A DNA stretch of 47,811 nt from Pseudorhodobacter antarcticus (GTDB lineage Bacteria; Pseudomonadota; Alphaproteobacteria; Rhodobacterales; Rhodobacteraceae): assembly GCA_945860375.1 (NCBI GenBank), contig CAMAQR010000029.1:1-47811 (forward strand). Direction: 5' to 3'. Below, piece after piece: positions 35,436 through 41,638 of this stretch; the first letter of the stretch is position 1, and the number at the start of each line of letters is the position of its first letter. The position numbers and the translations under genes were made by a program. The notes beneath the pieces were generated by a model, which worked only from the letters and a program-made list of their open reading frames with translations, was not told where the DNA came from and searched no databases.

Positions 35436-35464
35436 GCGGCCCCAAACGGGAGGAGTTGGGCCGC
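35436..35464 (-). ncRNA. CcsR-like hairpin 6
   Basis: Stem GCGGCCC with GGGCCGC, extended by AA/TT; loop motif CTCCTCCC, lacking one C (35448-35455). Confidence 0.72.
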
Positions 35465-35474
35465 CGCCGTTCCA

Positions 35475-35501
35475 ACCGGCCAAGGGAGGAGGAAGACCGG
35501 T
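35475..35501 (-). ncRNA. CcsR-like hairpin 5
   Basis: Stem ACCGG/CCGGT; complete motif at 35484-35492. Confidence 0.73.
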
Positions 35502-35514
35502 CAGAGGGTCGTCT

Positions 35515-35548
35515 CGGTGGCCTCTAAGGGAGGACAAATCAGCCACCG
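35515..35548 (-). ncRNA. CcsR-like hairpin 4, short loop motif
   Basis: Stem CGGTGGC/GCCACCG (7 bp); loop core TCCTCCC (35528-35534). Confidence 0.7.
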
Positions 35549-35556
35549 CAGTCTCA

Positions 35557-35583
35557 GTTGGCACAGGGAGGAGGTTGGCCAAC
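35557..35583 (-). ncRNA. CcsR-like hairpin 3
   Basis: Stem GTTGGC/GCCAAC; complete motif at 35566-35574. Confidence 0.75.
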
Positions 35584-35599
35584 CGATGGGAATAAAAAG

Positions 35600-35634
35600 G
35601 CGGCGACGCCAGGGAGGAGGAACAGCGTCGCCGC
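35600..35634 (-). ncRNA. CcsR-like hairpin 2, with built-in T-tract
   Basis: Perfect 10-bp stem GCGGCGACGC/GCGTCGCCGC; complete motif at 35612-35620. On the minus strand the stem is followed by CTTTTTATT, so it can also work as an intrinsic terminator. Confidence 0.78.
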
Positions 35635-35643
35635 GTCGCAAGT

Positions 35644-35669
35644 CGGACCCCGGGAGGAGGTGAGGTCCG
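35644..35669 (-). ncRNA. CcsR-like hairpin 1
   Basis: Stem CGGACC/GGTCCG; complete motif at 35652-35660. It is the copy nearest the DUF1127 stop, 9 bp away. Confidence 0.75.
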
Positions 35670-35678
35670 CTGCAAAGA

Positions 35679-35894
35679 TCACTTGCCGTAAGCGGCCTCG
35701 GTTGCAATCGAGCTGATCGTCGACCGGCTGATGCCCAGATCCGTTAGGTCACGGTCGGACAGAGCGCACAGTTCACGCACGGTCTGGTCATAGATGCGGC
35801 GGCGGGCCATCGCGGCCTTGACGCCTGCGAAAAGGCTGCCGAAACGCTCTGCCATCGACGATCGCGTGGCGCGGGTTGTGTTTACATATGCCAT
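35679..35894 (-). CDS. ccaF1: DUF1127 protein, CcaF1-like, encoded with the CcsR sRNAs
   Basis: A 71-residue, Arg-rich small protein. The DUF1127 C-terminal motif is clear (RRRIYDQTVRELCALSDRDLTDLGISRSTI). In Rhodobacter sphaeroides, the DUF1127 gene ahead of the CCUCCUCCC sRNAs codes CcaF1, an RNA-binding protein reported to act in sRNA maturation. The start at 35894 has GTGAGG eight bases upstream; a further ATG four codons upstream is less well placed. The first sRNA hairpin begins 9 bp after the stop, so mRNA and sRNAs share a transcript. The symbol rests on position and family. Confidence 0.85.
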   Translation of the reverse strand: MAYVNTTRATRSSMAERFGSLFAGVKAAMARRRIYDQTVRELCALSDRDLTDLGISRSTISSIATEAAYGK

Positions 35895-35970
35895 GGTAAG
35901 CCTCACTCGTTTATCACTGAGCGGATCGTCTTCGGCGGGATGCCAAGACCGTCTGTTCCGCTGTTAGGGC

Positions 35971-36000
35971 AAACATGGGGCAAATGCTGCACTTGCACAA
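35971..36000 (-). promoter_or_regulatory. Candidate RpoH-type promoter of the DUF1127-CcsR transcript
   Basis: Read on the minus strand, TTGTGC (36000-35995), 14-bp spacer, then CCCCATGTTT (35980-35971). The -10 is like the heat-shock sigma consensus CCCCATNT; the -35 is weak. CcsR loci are reported to be RpoH-dependent. The PhaR-type site covers the -35 and spacer. Confidence 0.35.
35985..36000. promoter_or_regulatory. PhaR-type operator identical to the phaC site
   Basis: TGCTGCACTTGCACAA, the same 16 bases as at 21893-21908 ahead of phaC, lies 91 bp upstream of the DUF1127 start and 168 bp upstream of mrp. It overlaps the candidate promoter. Confidence 0.55.
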
Positions 36001-36015
36001 TAGCCGCCACGCGCA

Positions 36016-36032
36016 ATGCTGTCATGCAGCAT
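36016..36032. promoter_or_regulatory. PhaR-type palindrome like the phaP site
   Basis: ATGCTG-TCATG-CAGCAT has the same arms and 17-bp frame as the phaP operator ATGCTG-CAGTG-CAGCAT. It sits just upstream of a perfect TATAAT (36060-36065) that may drive mrp. Confidence 0.5.
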
Positions 36033-36120
36033 GCGCATGGCTCGGCGTCACAAAAAGTTTATAATTAACAGCCGCTTCGCTGAAAATTTGAGCGTTTGGT
36101 CAACAAGCTCTTGCCCTTTC

Positions 36121-36143
36121 GTGCAAAGCGCACAATTTTGCAC
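36121..36143. promoter_or_regulatory. Inverted repeat in the mrp leader
   Basis: GTGCAAA (36121-36127) and TTTGCAC (36137-36143) are perfect inverted 7-mers with a 9-base spacer, 25 bp before the mrp start. The function is unknown: an operator or an RNA hairpin. Confidence 0.3.
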
Positions 36144-36167
36144 AAAGCTTTTGCAAGGAATAAACAC

Positions 36168-37262
36168 ATGGGCGCGACGCGCGAAGATATTCTGGCGGTG
36201 CTGGCACGGGTCGGCGTGCCGGGCGGCGGTGATCTGGTGTCGCGCGATCTGGTGCGCGCGCTGGTGGTCGACGGCACCAAGGTGCGATTCGTGCTCGAAG
36301 CGGCCACCCCGGACGAGGCCCGCGCGCTGGCCCCGGCGCAGGTGGCGGCGGAACTTGCGATCAAGGCCATGCCGGGGGTGACGGCGGTGCAGGTGGTGAT
36401 GACGGCGCATGGTCCGGTGGCGAAAACCTCTACCGCTGCCCCGCCCGTGCTGACATCGGGCGTCAAGATCGGTCAGCATCCAACCCCGCATCAAGGCGGC
36501 CCCGCGCGCATTGCGGGCGTTGACCGGATCATCGCGGTGGGGTCGGGCAAGGGCGGCGTTGGCAAATCGACCGTCAGTTCCAATCTTGCCGTGGCCTTGG
36601 CGCGGGCGGGCCGGCGCGTCGGCCTGCTCGACGCAGACATATACGGTCCCAGCCAGCCGCGGATGATGGGCGTCAACAAACGCCCGGCCTCGCCGGATGG
36701 CAAGATCATCGAACCGCTGCACGCGCATGGCGTCACGATGATGTCGATTGGCCTTATGCTGAAGGAAGATGAGGCGGTGATCTGGCGCGGTCCGATGTTG
36801 ATGGGGGCGTTGCAGCAACTGTTGGGGCAGGTGGCCTGGGGCGAGTTGGATGTGCTGATCATCGACCTGCCGCCGGGCACCGGGGATGTTCAACTGACCC
36901 TGTGCCAACGCACCCACCTGACCGGGGCGATTGTGGTGTCGACCCCGCAGGATGTGGCGCTGCTGGACGCGCGCAAGGCGTTGGACATGTTCGCCAAGCT
37001 GAAAACTCCGGTGCTGGGGCTGATCGAGAACATGTCGACCTACATCTGCCCGAACTGCGGTCACGAAGAACACCTGTTCGGCCATGGTGGCGTGGCAGCC
37101 GAGGCGAAACGGCTGGACCTGCCCTTTCTTGGTGAATTGCCGCTGTCGATCGATGTGCGGTTGGCGGGCGATGCGGGCACGCCGATTGCTTTGGGTGAAG
37201 GCACGCAGGCGCAGGCCTATGCACGGCTGGCGCGTCGGCTGATCGAGGGCGGCATGGCTTAA
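36168..37262 (+). CDS. mrp: Mrp/ApbC family iron-sulfur cluster carrier ATPase
   Basis: A 364-residue P-loop NTPase. The N-terminal DUF59-like domain (residues 1-85) is followed by [11 protein letters not shown] at 125-135, [29 protein letters not shown] and the cluster-binding CPNC near residue 290. It assembles or transfers Fe-S clusters in the cytosol. AAGGAA precedes the ATG by seven bases. The leader holds AT-rich DNA with a TATAAT box, an inverted repeat and PhaR-like sites. It ends before a nested hairpin and an intrinsic terminator. Confidence 0.95.
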   Translation: MGATREDILAVLARVGVPGGGDLVSRDLVRALVVDGTKVRFVLEAATPDEARALAPAQVAAELAIKAMPGVTAVQVVMTAHGPVAKTSTAAPPVLTSGVKIGQHPTPHQGGPARIAGVDRIIAVGSGKGGVGKSTVSSNLAVALARAGRRVGLLDADIYGPSQPRMMGVNKRPASPDGKIIEPLHAHGVTMMSIGLMLKEDEAVIWRGPMLMGALQQLLGQVAWGELDVLIIDLPPGTGDVQLTLCQRTHLTGAIVVSTPQDVALLDARKALDMFAKLKTPVLGLIENMSTYICPNCGHEEHLFGHGGVAAEAKRLDLPFLGELPLSIDVRLAGDAGTPIALGEGTQAQAYARLARRLIEGGMA

Positions 37263-37263
37263 G

Positions 37264-37307
37264 GCGGGTGCCAGCCCACCGGCCGCCTGCGGTGGGATCG
37301 CACCCGC
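37264..37307 (+). terminator. Nested hairpin after mrp
   Basis: Outer stem GCGGGTGC (37264-37271) with GCACCCGC (37300-37307); inner stem CCCACC (37275-37280) with GGTGGG (37291-37296). Two bases after the mrp stop; no T-tract. It probably protects the 3' end. Confidence 0.4.
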
Positions 37308-37318
37308 TCTCGGGGAAG

Positions 37319-37332
37319 TGGGATTTCGCGGG
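37319..37332 (+). promoter_or_regulatory. MraZ-box-like pair
   Basis: TGGG at 37319 and CGGG at 37329, 10 bp apart, TGGGATTTCG-CGGGAA. MraZ binds TGGGN repeats with a 10-bp period. Confidence 0.3.
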
Positions 37333-37361
37333 AAACTGCTGAATTCTGCGAATCACTCAGC

Positions 37362-37375
37362 TGGGAAATCATGGG
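37362..37375 (+). promoter_or_regulatory. MraZ-box-like pair
   Basis: TGGG at 37362 and 37372, 10 bp apart (TGGGAAATCA-TGGGCA), before the mrp terminator hairpin. Confidence 0.35.
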
Positions 37376-37379
37376 CAAG

Positions 37380-37401
37380 CCGAGGGAAACCTCGGTTTTT
37401 T
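37380..37401 (+). terminator. Intrinsic terminator of mrp
   Basis: CCGAGG (37380-37385), loop GAAA, CCTCGG (37390-37395), then TTTTTT (37396-37401). Confidence 0.85.
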
Positions 37402-37474
37402 GCTGTTTTTCGTCGGCAAAGACCTGATGTCTTGGCTTCAGTTTGGGCTCTGCAGGCGCCAACCCAAAATTTAT

Positions 37475-37488
37475 TGGGAATTTATGGG
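37475..37488 (+). promoter_or_regulatory. MraZ-box-like pair
   Basis: TGGG at 37475 and 37485 with a 10-bp period (TGGGAATTTA-TGGGAA). Confidence 0.4.
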
Positions 37489-37636
37489 AAATTTTTCCGT
37501 GGCATGCGATATCTACATCTAGTGCTCACATTGCTGTTATCCAGCCGTTACCACCTATAGCTAGCCCATCCGACTACCAGATGCTGATTTCAGACCACCC
37601 CAAAAACCATATGTTCCGTGATTCACCTCGAATATT

Positions 37637-37670
37637 TCCATTGCTTCCCATGAAATCCCATGGCATCCCT
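37637..37670 (-). promoter_or_regulatory. MraZ box, four repeats at exact 10-bp period
   Basis: Read on the minus strand: AGGG, TGGG, TGGG, TGGA at 37670, 37660, 37650 and 37640, each exactly 10 bp apart. Autoregulator MraZ binds three or four TGGGN repeats with this period. The box touches the -35 at 37670, a clear repressor position. Confidence 0.6.
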
Positions 37671-37699
37671 TGTCTCACGGCGATGAAGCGGGACATAAA
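37670..37699 (+). promoter_or_regulatory. Candidate promoter of the dcw leader (UpsM)
   Basis: TTGTCT at 37670-37675, 18-bp spacer, CATAAA at 37694-37699. The predicted start near 37706 would give a leader RNA of about 190 nt up to the terminator. Confidence 0.45.
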
Positions 37700-37705
37700 A
37701 AGCAG

Positions 37706-37897
37706 GGGCGGCTTAAGACCCCGAACAAGGCGATAAAAGACGGGCTCATACAGGCACCCCGCCTCATCACTCAACAAGAGGTCCGGCGCGCAAGCGAGCA
37801 GACATCTCCCCCAGGTGGCATGCGCAGCAGGACGCCCAGCGATGGGACAGACGGCGGACCAAGCAGTGGCAGCAGCTTGGTCCGCCTTTTCTATTTT
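37706..37897 (+). ncRNA. UpsM-like leader sRNA of the dcw cluster
   Basis: The dcw mRNA of Rhodobacter sphaeroides has a long 5' leader with the abundant sRNA UpsM, ending in an intrinsic terminator before mraZ. The same layout is here: a candidate promoter at 37670-37699, about 190 nt without a gene, then a 12-bp terminator stem. The start is predicted, the end is well defined. Only read-through transcripts can express the cell-wall operon. I find no sequence identity to the known UpsM by eye, so the call is by position and structure. Confidence 0.55.
37853..37897 (+). terminator. Strong intrinsic terminator immediately upstream of mraZ
   Basis: GGCGGACCAAGC (37853-37864) pairs perfectly over 12 bp with GCTTGGTCCGCC (37875-37886), then TTTTCTATTTT. 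It lies 36 bp before the mraZ start. Confidence 0.88.
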
Positions 37898-37933
37898 AGG
37901 GGCTCATAACCCCAAAGAGGAGCCGCAAGGCCA

Positions 37934-38440
37934 ATGGCGAGTGAGGCGTTCAGAGGCGAGTTCTACCAGAAGGTAGACAGCAAGGCGCGGGTTTCGATCC
38001 CAGCAGCCTTCCGCCGCATACTGGAAGCCGAAGACACCGCACCCGAATCCCGCCCGCGCGTTTACATGGTTTATGGCGGCAAGAACCGCAGCTTTGTCGA
38101 GTGTTACTCCAAGGCCGGGGCCGACGCTTTGGCCGCCAAAATTGAAGCCATGGACCTTGGGTCGGTTGACCGTGACCGTGCCGAACGGGATTTGATCTCG
38201 CGTTCCGTGATGGTTGAAATCGAACCCGATGGCCGCATCGTTCTGCCCGCCAAAGTGCGCGCGAAAATCGGCTATGGCAGCGAAGATCTGATCGGCGGCG
38301 AGTGCGCCTTTGCCGGTTTCACCAACCGTTTCAAGCTGTTTCGCCGCGAAATCTATGACGCCGAACTGGCCGACGAAGACGATGATGATGGCGTAGATCC
38401 GCTGGCCCGTGTCGGTCGCAACGCGGTAAAGGCGGGCTAG
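37934..38440 (+). CDS. mraZ: Transcriptional regulator MraZ
   Basis: A 168-residue AbrB-fold protein with two tandem repeats: [22 protein letters not shown] near the N-terminus and [16 protein letters not shown] near residue 100. It represses the dcw operon by binding TGGGN repeats; a four-box site lies upstream. GAGGAG lies before the start with a rather long spacing of about 12 bases. First gene of the cluster; rsmH begins 1 bp after its stop. Confidence 0.96.
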   Translation: MASEAFRGEFYQKVDSKARVSIPAAFRRILEAEDTAPESRPRVYMVYGGKNRSFVECYSKAGADALAAKIEAMDLGSVDRDRAERDLISRSVMVEIEPDGRIVLPAKVRAKIGYGSEDLIGGECAFAGFTNRFKLFRREIYDAELADEDDDDGVDPLARVGRNAVKAG

Positions 38441-38441
38441 T

Positions 38442-39452
38442 ATGCGTCCCGCCCGCGATCCCGAACCCGGTCGCGCCCCCCATATCCCGGTGCTGCTGAA
38501 GCCTTTGCTTGCGGCTGTGGCCCCCGTGCGGGGCCTTTGGCTTGACGGCACCTTTGGCGCCGGCGGTTACACCAAGGGCTTGCTGACGGCGGGTGCGGAC
38601 CGCGTGATTGGTGTGGATCGTGACCCGCTGGCGCTGGAAATGGCGGCGTCTTGGGCCAGCGAATACGGCGATCGGCTGCGGCTGGTGCAAGGCAATTTCT
38701 CGGAACTCGACACCCATGCCGGGGAACTTCTGGATGGGGTGGTTCTGGATCTGGGCGTGTCATCGATGCAGATCGACATGGCCGAGCGCGGGTTCTCTTT
38801 TCAGAAAGATGGCCCTTTGGACATGCGGATGAGCCAATCGGGCGACTCCGCCGCCGACATCGTCAACGAGGCCTCCGAGACAAAACTGGCCGACATCCTG
38901 TACCACTTCGGCGAAGAACGCGCCTCGCGCCGCATCGCTCATGCGATTGTGGACGCCCGCGCCTTAGAGCCGATCACCAACACGCTGCGGCTGGCCGAGA
39001 TTGTCGCCAAATGCCTGCCGCGCCCGAAGCCGGGGCAAAGCCATCCGGCAACGCGCAGTTTCCAAGCCCTGCGCATCGCGGTGAATGCCGAGTTTTCCGA
39101 ACTGGTGCAGGGCCTTGGCGCTGCCGAACGTGCATTGAAACCCGGCGGTTTGCTGGCCGTTGTCACCTTCCATTCGCTGGAAGACCGCGTCGTCAAACGC
39201 TTTTTTCAGCAGGCGGCGGGCGAGGAGCCGAACTCCAACCGTTACGCTCCTGTCAAATCCACCACCACCGCGCGCTTTGATCTGGTGACGCGCAAGGCCG
39301 TTGGCCCGGATGATGACGAGTTGGAACAAAACCCCCGGTCGCGTTCGGCCAAACTGCGGGTGGCGCGCCGCACCGCAGCCCCTGCCGCCGATCCCGACGC
39401 CAGCAAACTGGATGCCCCCGACCTGCCGCAGAGCAGAAAAGGACGCCGCTGA
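38442..39452 (+). CDS. rsmH: 16S rRNA (cytosine(1402)-N(4))-methyltransferase
   Basis: A 336-residue SAM-dependent methyltransferase, formerly MraW. The SAM motif [10 protein letters not shown] lies at residues 35-44, then [10 protein letters not shown] and [24 protein letters not shown] is the typical C-terminal part. It methylates C1402 of 16S rRNA. It begins 1 bp after mraZ and is followed by ftsL after 2 bp. Confidence 0.97.
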   Translation: MRPARDPEPGRAPHIPVLLKPLLAAVAPVRGLWLDGTFGAGGYTKGLLTAGADRVIGVDRDPLALEMAASWASEYGDRLRLVQGNFSELDTHAGELLDGVVLDLGVSSMQIDMAERGFSFQKDGPLDMRMSQSGDSAADIVNEASETKLADILYHFGEERASRRIAHAIVDARALEPITNTLRLAEIVAKCLPRPKPGQSHPATRSFQALRIAVNAEFSELVQGLGAAERALKPGGLLAVVTFHSLEDRVVKRFFQQAAGEEPNSNRYAPVKSTTTARFDLVTRKAVGPDDDELEQNPRSRSAKLRVARRTAAPAADPDASKLDAPDLPQSRKGRR

Positions 39453-39454
39453 TC

Positions 39455-39835
39455 ATGCGCCCTGTGCTTTATGTCTTGTCGTTTCTGATCGTCCTCAGCC
39501 TTGGCTTTTGGGCCTACCGCGAGAATTATGCGACCCAAGCCGCGCTGCGTGAAGTGGTGCAGTTGCAAGATGAAATCGCCGGACTGCACGAATCCTTGGC
39601 CATCCAGCGCGCTGAATGGGCCTACCTCAACCGCCCCGACCGCCTGCGCGAGTTGGCGGCACTGAACTTTGACCGGCTGGGCCTGCTGCCGATGGAACCA
39701 TCGCAGTTTGGCCATTCAGCTCAAGTCGCCTATCCGCCGCCGCCGATTTCTGCCGACCTGTCCCCCGAGATCAACATCGAAAGCACCGTGGATGTGCAAG
39801 GCACACTCGACGGCGCACAAGAGCAAACGCCATGA
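39455..39835 (+). CDS. ftsL: Cell division protein FtsL
   Basis: A 126-residue bitopic membrane protein. The N-terminal helix MRPVLYVLSFLIVLSLGFWAY is followed by a coiled-coil (LREVVQLQDEIAGLHESLAIQ) and the LNRPDRLRELAALNF segment typical of FtsL. It forms the FtsQLB complex in the divisome. Alphaproteobacterial FtsL has a longer Pro-rich tail, as here. It overlaps ftsI by 4 bp (ATGA). Confidence 0.92.
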   Translation: MRPVLYVLSFLIVLSLGFWAYRENYATQAALREVVQLQDEIAGLHESLAIQRAEWAYLNRPDRLRELAALNFDRLGLLPMEPSQFGHSAQVAYPPPPISADLSPEINIESTVDVQGTLDGAQEQTP

Positions 39836-41619
39836 CCCGCATCCCTCTGCGCCCCTTGGCGCGCATTCTGGACGCCCGCACCAAGGGCGAAAACCCCGAT
39901 GCGATAGAGCGCGAAAACCTGCGCTTGCGGCATGAAGAAATGCGCGACAAATCCCGTGGCCGCGCGCAATTGCGGCTGGTGTTTCTGGCGCTGTCGTTCT
40001 TTTCTGCCTTCACGCTGATCGGCGCGCGCATGGGCACCTTGGCCGCCACCGAACCCGTAGAGCCGCGCACCGCGCAGACCGGGACTGCCATCACCGCAGG
40101 CCGTGCCGATATCGTGGATCGCAAGGGCCGGATTCTGGCCACCAACATGCTGACCCACGCGCTTTATGTGCAAACGCGCGATATGGTCGATCCGGCCCGG
40201 GTGGCCTTGGAGCTGGCGGCGATTTTCCCGGAACTCGATGCCAAGACCCTGTTGCGCCGCTTTACGGACGGCCGCAGCTTCATGTGGGTGCGCAAGGTTC
40301 TGTCTCCTGAACAGATGCAGCGCGTGCATGAAATCGGCGACCCCGGCCTGCTGTTTGGCCCGCGCGAGATGCGGCTTTACCCCAATGGCACCCTGGCCGC
40401 CCATGTCTTGGGAGGCGCGTCCTTTGGGGCCGAAGGGGTGGCCAGTGCCGAGGTGATCGGCATGGCGGGTATCGAAAAGGCGCTTGATCTGCGTCTGCGC
40501 GATCCGGCGACGGCAGGCATTCCACTGGAATTGTCACTGGATCTGACCGTGCAGGCCACAGTCGAAGAAGTGCTGGCTGCGGGCATCGGCATGATGAACG
40601 CCAAAGGCGGCGCGGCCATCCTGATGGACGTCAAAACGGGGGAGGTGGTGGCACTGGCCGCAGGCCCGACGTTTGACCCCAACGACCGCCCCAACAATCC
40701 CACCTCGGGTGAGCCGTCCGATTCCGTGCTGTTCAACCGTGGCATTCAGGGCATTTACGAGTTGGGATCGACCTTCAAAATTTTTGCTGCGGCCCAAGCG
40801 CTGGATCTGGGCCTGCTCACTCCCGAAAGCATGGTCGATGCCAATGCGCCGATGCGTTATGGCAAGTTCACCATCAAGGAATTTGAAAACCACAACTACG
40901 GCCCCTTGCTGTCGGTCACGGATATCATTGCGAAATCTTCCAATGTCGGCACCGCCCATATCGCCATGATGATCGGCGCAGAGCGTCAGCAAGCCTTCCT
41001 GAAATCGCTCGGCCTGTTCGATGCCTCGCCTTTGGAACTGGTCGAGGCCAAATGGGCCAAGCCCCTGCGCCCGGATCGTTGGCCCGAGATTGTGACCATC
41101 ACCGCCGCTTATGGCCACGGCGTTTCGGGCAGCCCGATGAACCTTGCCTCAGCCTATGCCACCATCGCCAACGGCGGCATCAAGGTGACGCCGACGCTGC
41201 TGAAGCGCACCGAACCGATGCAGGGCGAGCGGGTGATGTCCGAAAAAACCGCCATTGCCTCGGTTGCCATGCTGCGCCGCGTTGTGACCGAAGGCACCGC
41301 CAGCTTTGGCGATGTGCCGGGCTACGCGGTGGCGGGCAAAACCGGTACGGCGGACAAGACCAAAAAGGGCGGCGGCTATTACGACGACAAGGTCGTGAAC
41401 ACTTTTGCGGCGGTCTTCCCCGCCAATGACCCGAAATATGTGCTGGTGGTGACGCTGGATGAACCGGTGGAAACCTCTGGGCCAAAACCGCGCCGCACCG
41501 CCGGTTGGACCGCCGTTCCGATTGCCGCCGAGATCATCCGCCGCACAGCACCCTTGTTGGGCATGCGGCCACAGGTTGAACCTTTGCCGCTGGATGGGTT
41601 AACAGCCGTCAACAACTAG
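39832..41619 (+). CDS. ftsI: Peptidoglycan D,D-transpeptidase FtsI (PBP3)
   Basis: A 595-residue class B penicillin-binding protein for septal crosslinking. A membrane helix lies at about 48-65. The dimerisation domain follows, then the transpeptidase with STFK (Ser313), SSN (369-371) and KTGTA near residue 500. The N-terminus is basic and longer than in Escherichia coli. It overlaps ftsL by 4 bp and is followed by murE. Confidence 0.97.
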   Translation: MTRIPLRPLARILDARTKGENPDAIERENLRLRHEEMRDKSRGRAQLRLVFLALSFFSAFTLIGARMGTLAATEPVEPRTAQTGTAITAGRADIVDRKGRILATNMLTHALYVQTRDMVDPARVALELAAIFPELDAKTLLRRFTDGRSFMWVRKVLSPEQMQRVHEIGDPGLLFGPREMRLYPNGTLAAHVLGGASFGAEGVASAEVIGMAGIEKALDLRLRDPATAGIPLELSLDLTVQATVEEVLAAGIGMMNAKGGAAILMDVKTGEVVALAAGPTFDPNDRPNNPTSGEPSDSVLFNRGIQGIYELGSTFKIFAAAQALDLGLLTPESMVDANAPMRYGKFTIKEFENHNYGPLLSVTDIIAKSSNVGTAHIAMMIGAERQQAFLKSLGLFDASPLELVEAKWAKPLRPDRWPEIVTITAAYGHGVSGSPMNLASAYATIANGGIKVTPTLLKRTEPMQGERVMSEKTAIASVAMLRRVVTEGTASFGDVPGYAVAGKTGTADKTKKGGGYYDDKVVNTFAAVFPANDPKYVLVVTLDEPVETSGPKPRRTAGWTAVPIAAEIIRRTAPLLGMRPQVEPLPLDGLTAVNN

Positions 41620-41638
41620 GCTGGTGATTGGGACGAAC

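Larger units (their letters stand above)
35191..35669 (-). ncRNA. Expanded CcsR / cuckoo-type sRNA array, 12 hairpins
   Basis: Directly downstream of the DUF1127 stop, twelve hairpins follow with different stems but related loops: CCTCCTCCC read on the minus strand in seven copies, shortened or altered in five. The order from the promoter side is 35644-35669, 35600-35634, 35557-35583, 35515-35548, 35475-35501, 35436-35464, 35389-35421, 35352-35383, 35315-35340, 35281-35300, 35235-35259, 35191-35226. In Rhodobacter sphaeroides, CCUCCUCCC sRNAs (CcsR1-4) lie behind a DUF1127 gene, are processed from one transcript, and act in oxidative stress; the loop can pair with Shine-Dalgarno-like sequences. 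The stems are protein-free and not coding: no codon periodicity can be kept across them. Copy number twelve is well above the four I recall. Copy 2 carries a T-tract, a possible terminator. Confidence 0.85.

Noticed and set aside
35200..35663. Short open frames (70-115 codons) on both strands through the hairpin array
   Set aside because: They change frame over stems, are low-complexity and lack ribosome-site placement; the hairpin loops GGGAGGAGG look like Shine-Dalgarno sequences by chance of orientation.
35191..35669. A CRISPR array reading of the GGGAGGAGG repeats
   Set aside because: The repeated part is only 6-9 bases, spacing varies between about 30 and 48 bp, and the flanks pair with each other as stems, which spacers do not.
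37318..37909. Small open frames between mrp and mraZ
   Set aside because: No family sequence and several terminators and operator-like repeats run through them; the region is better read as leader and regulatory DNA.
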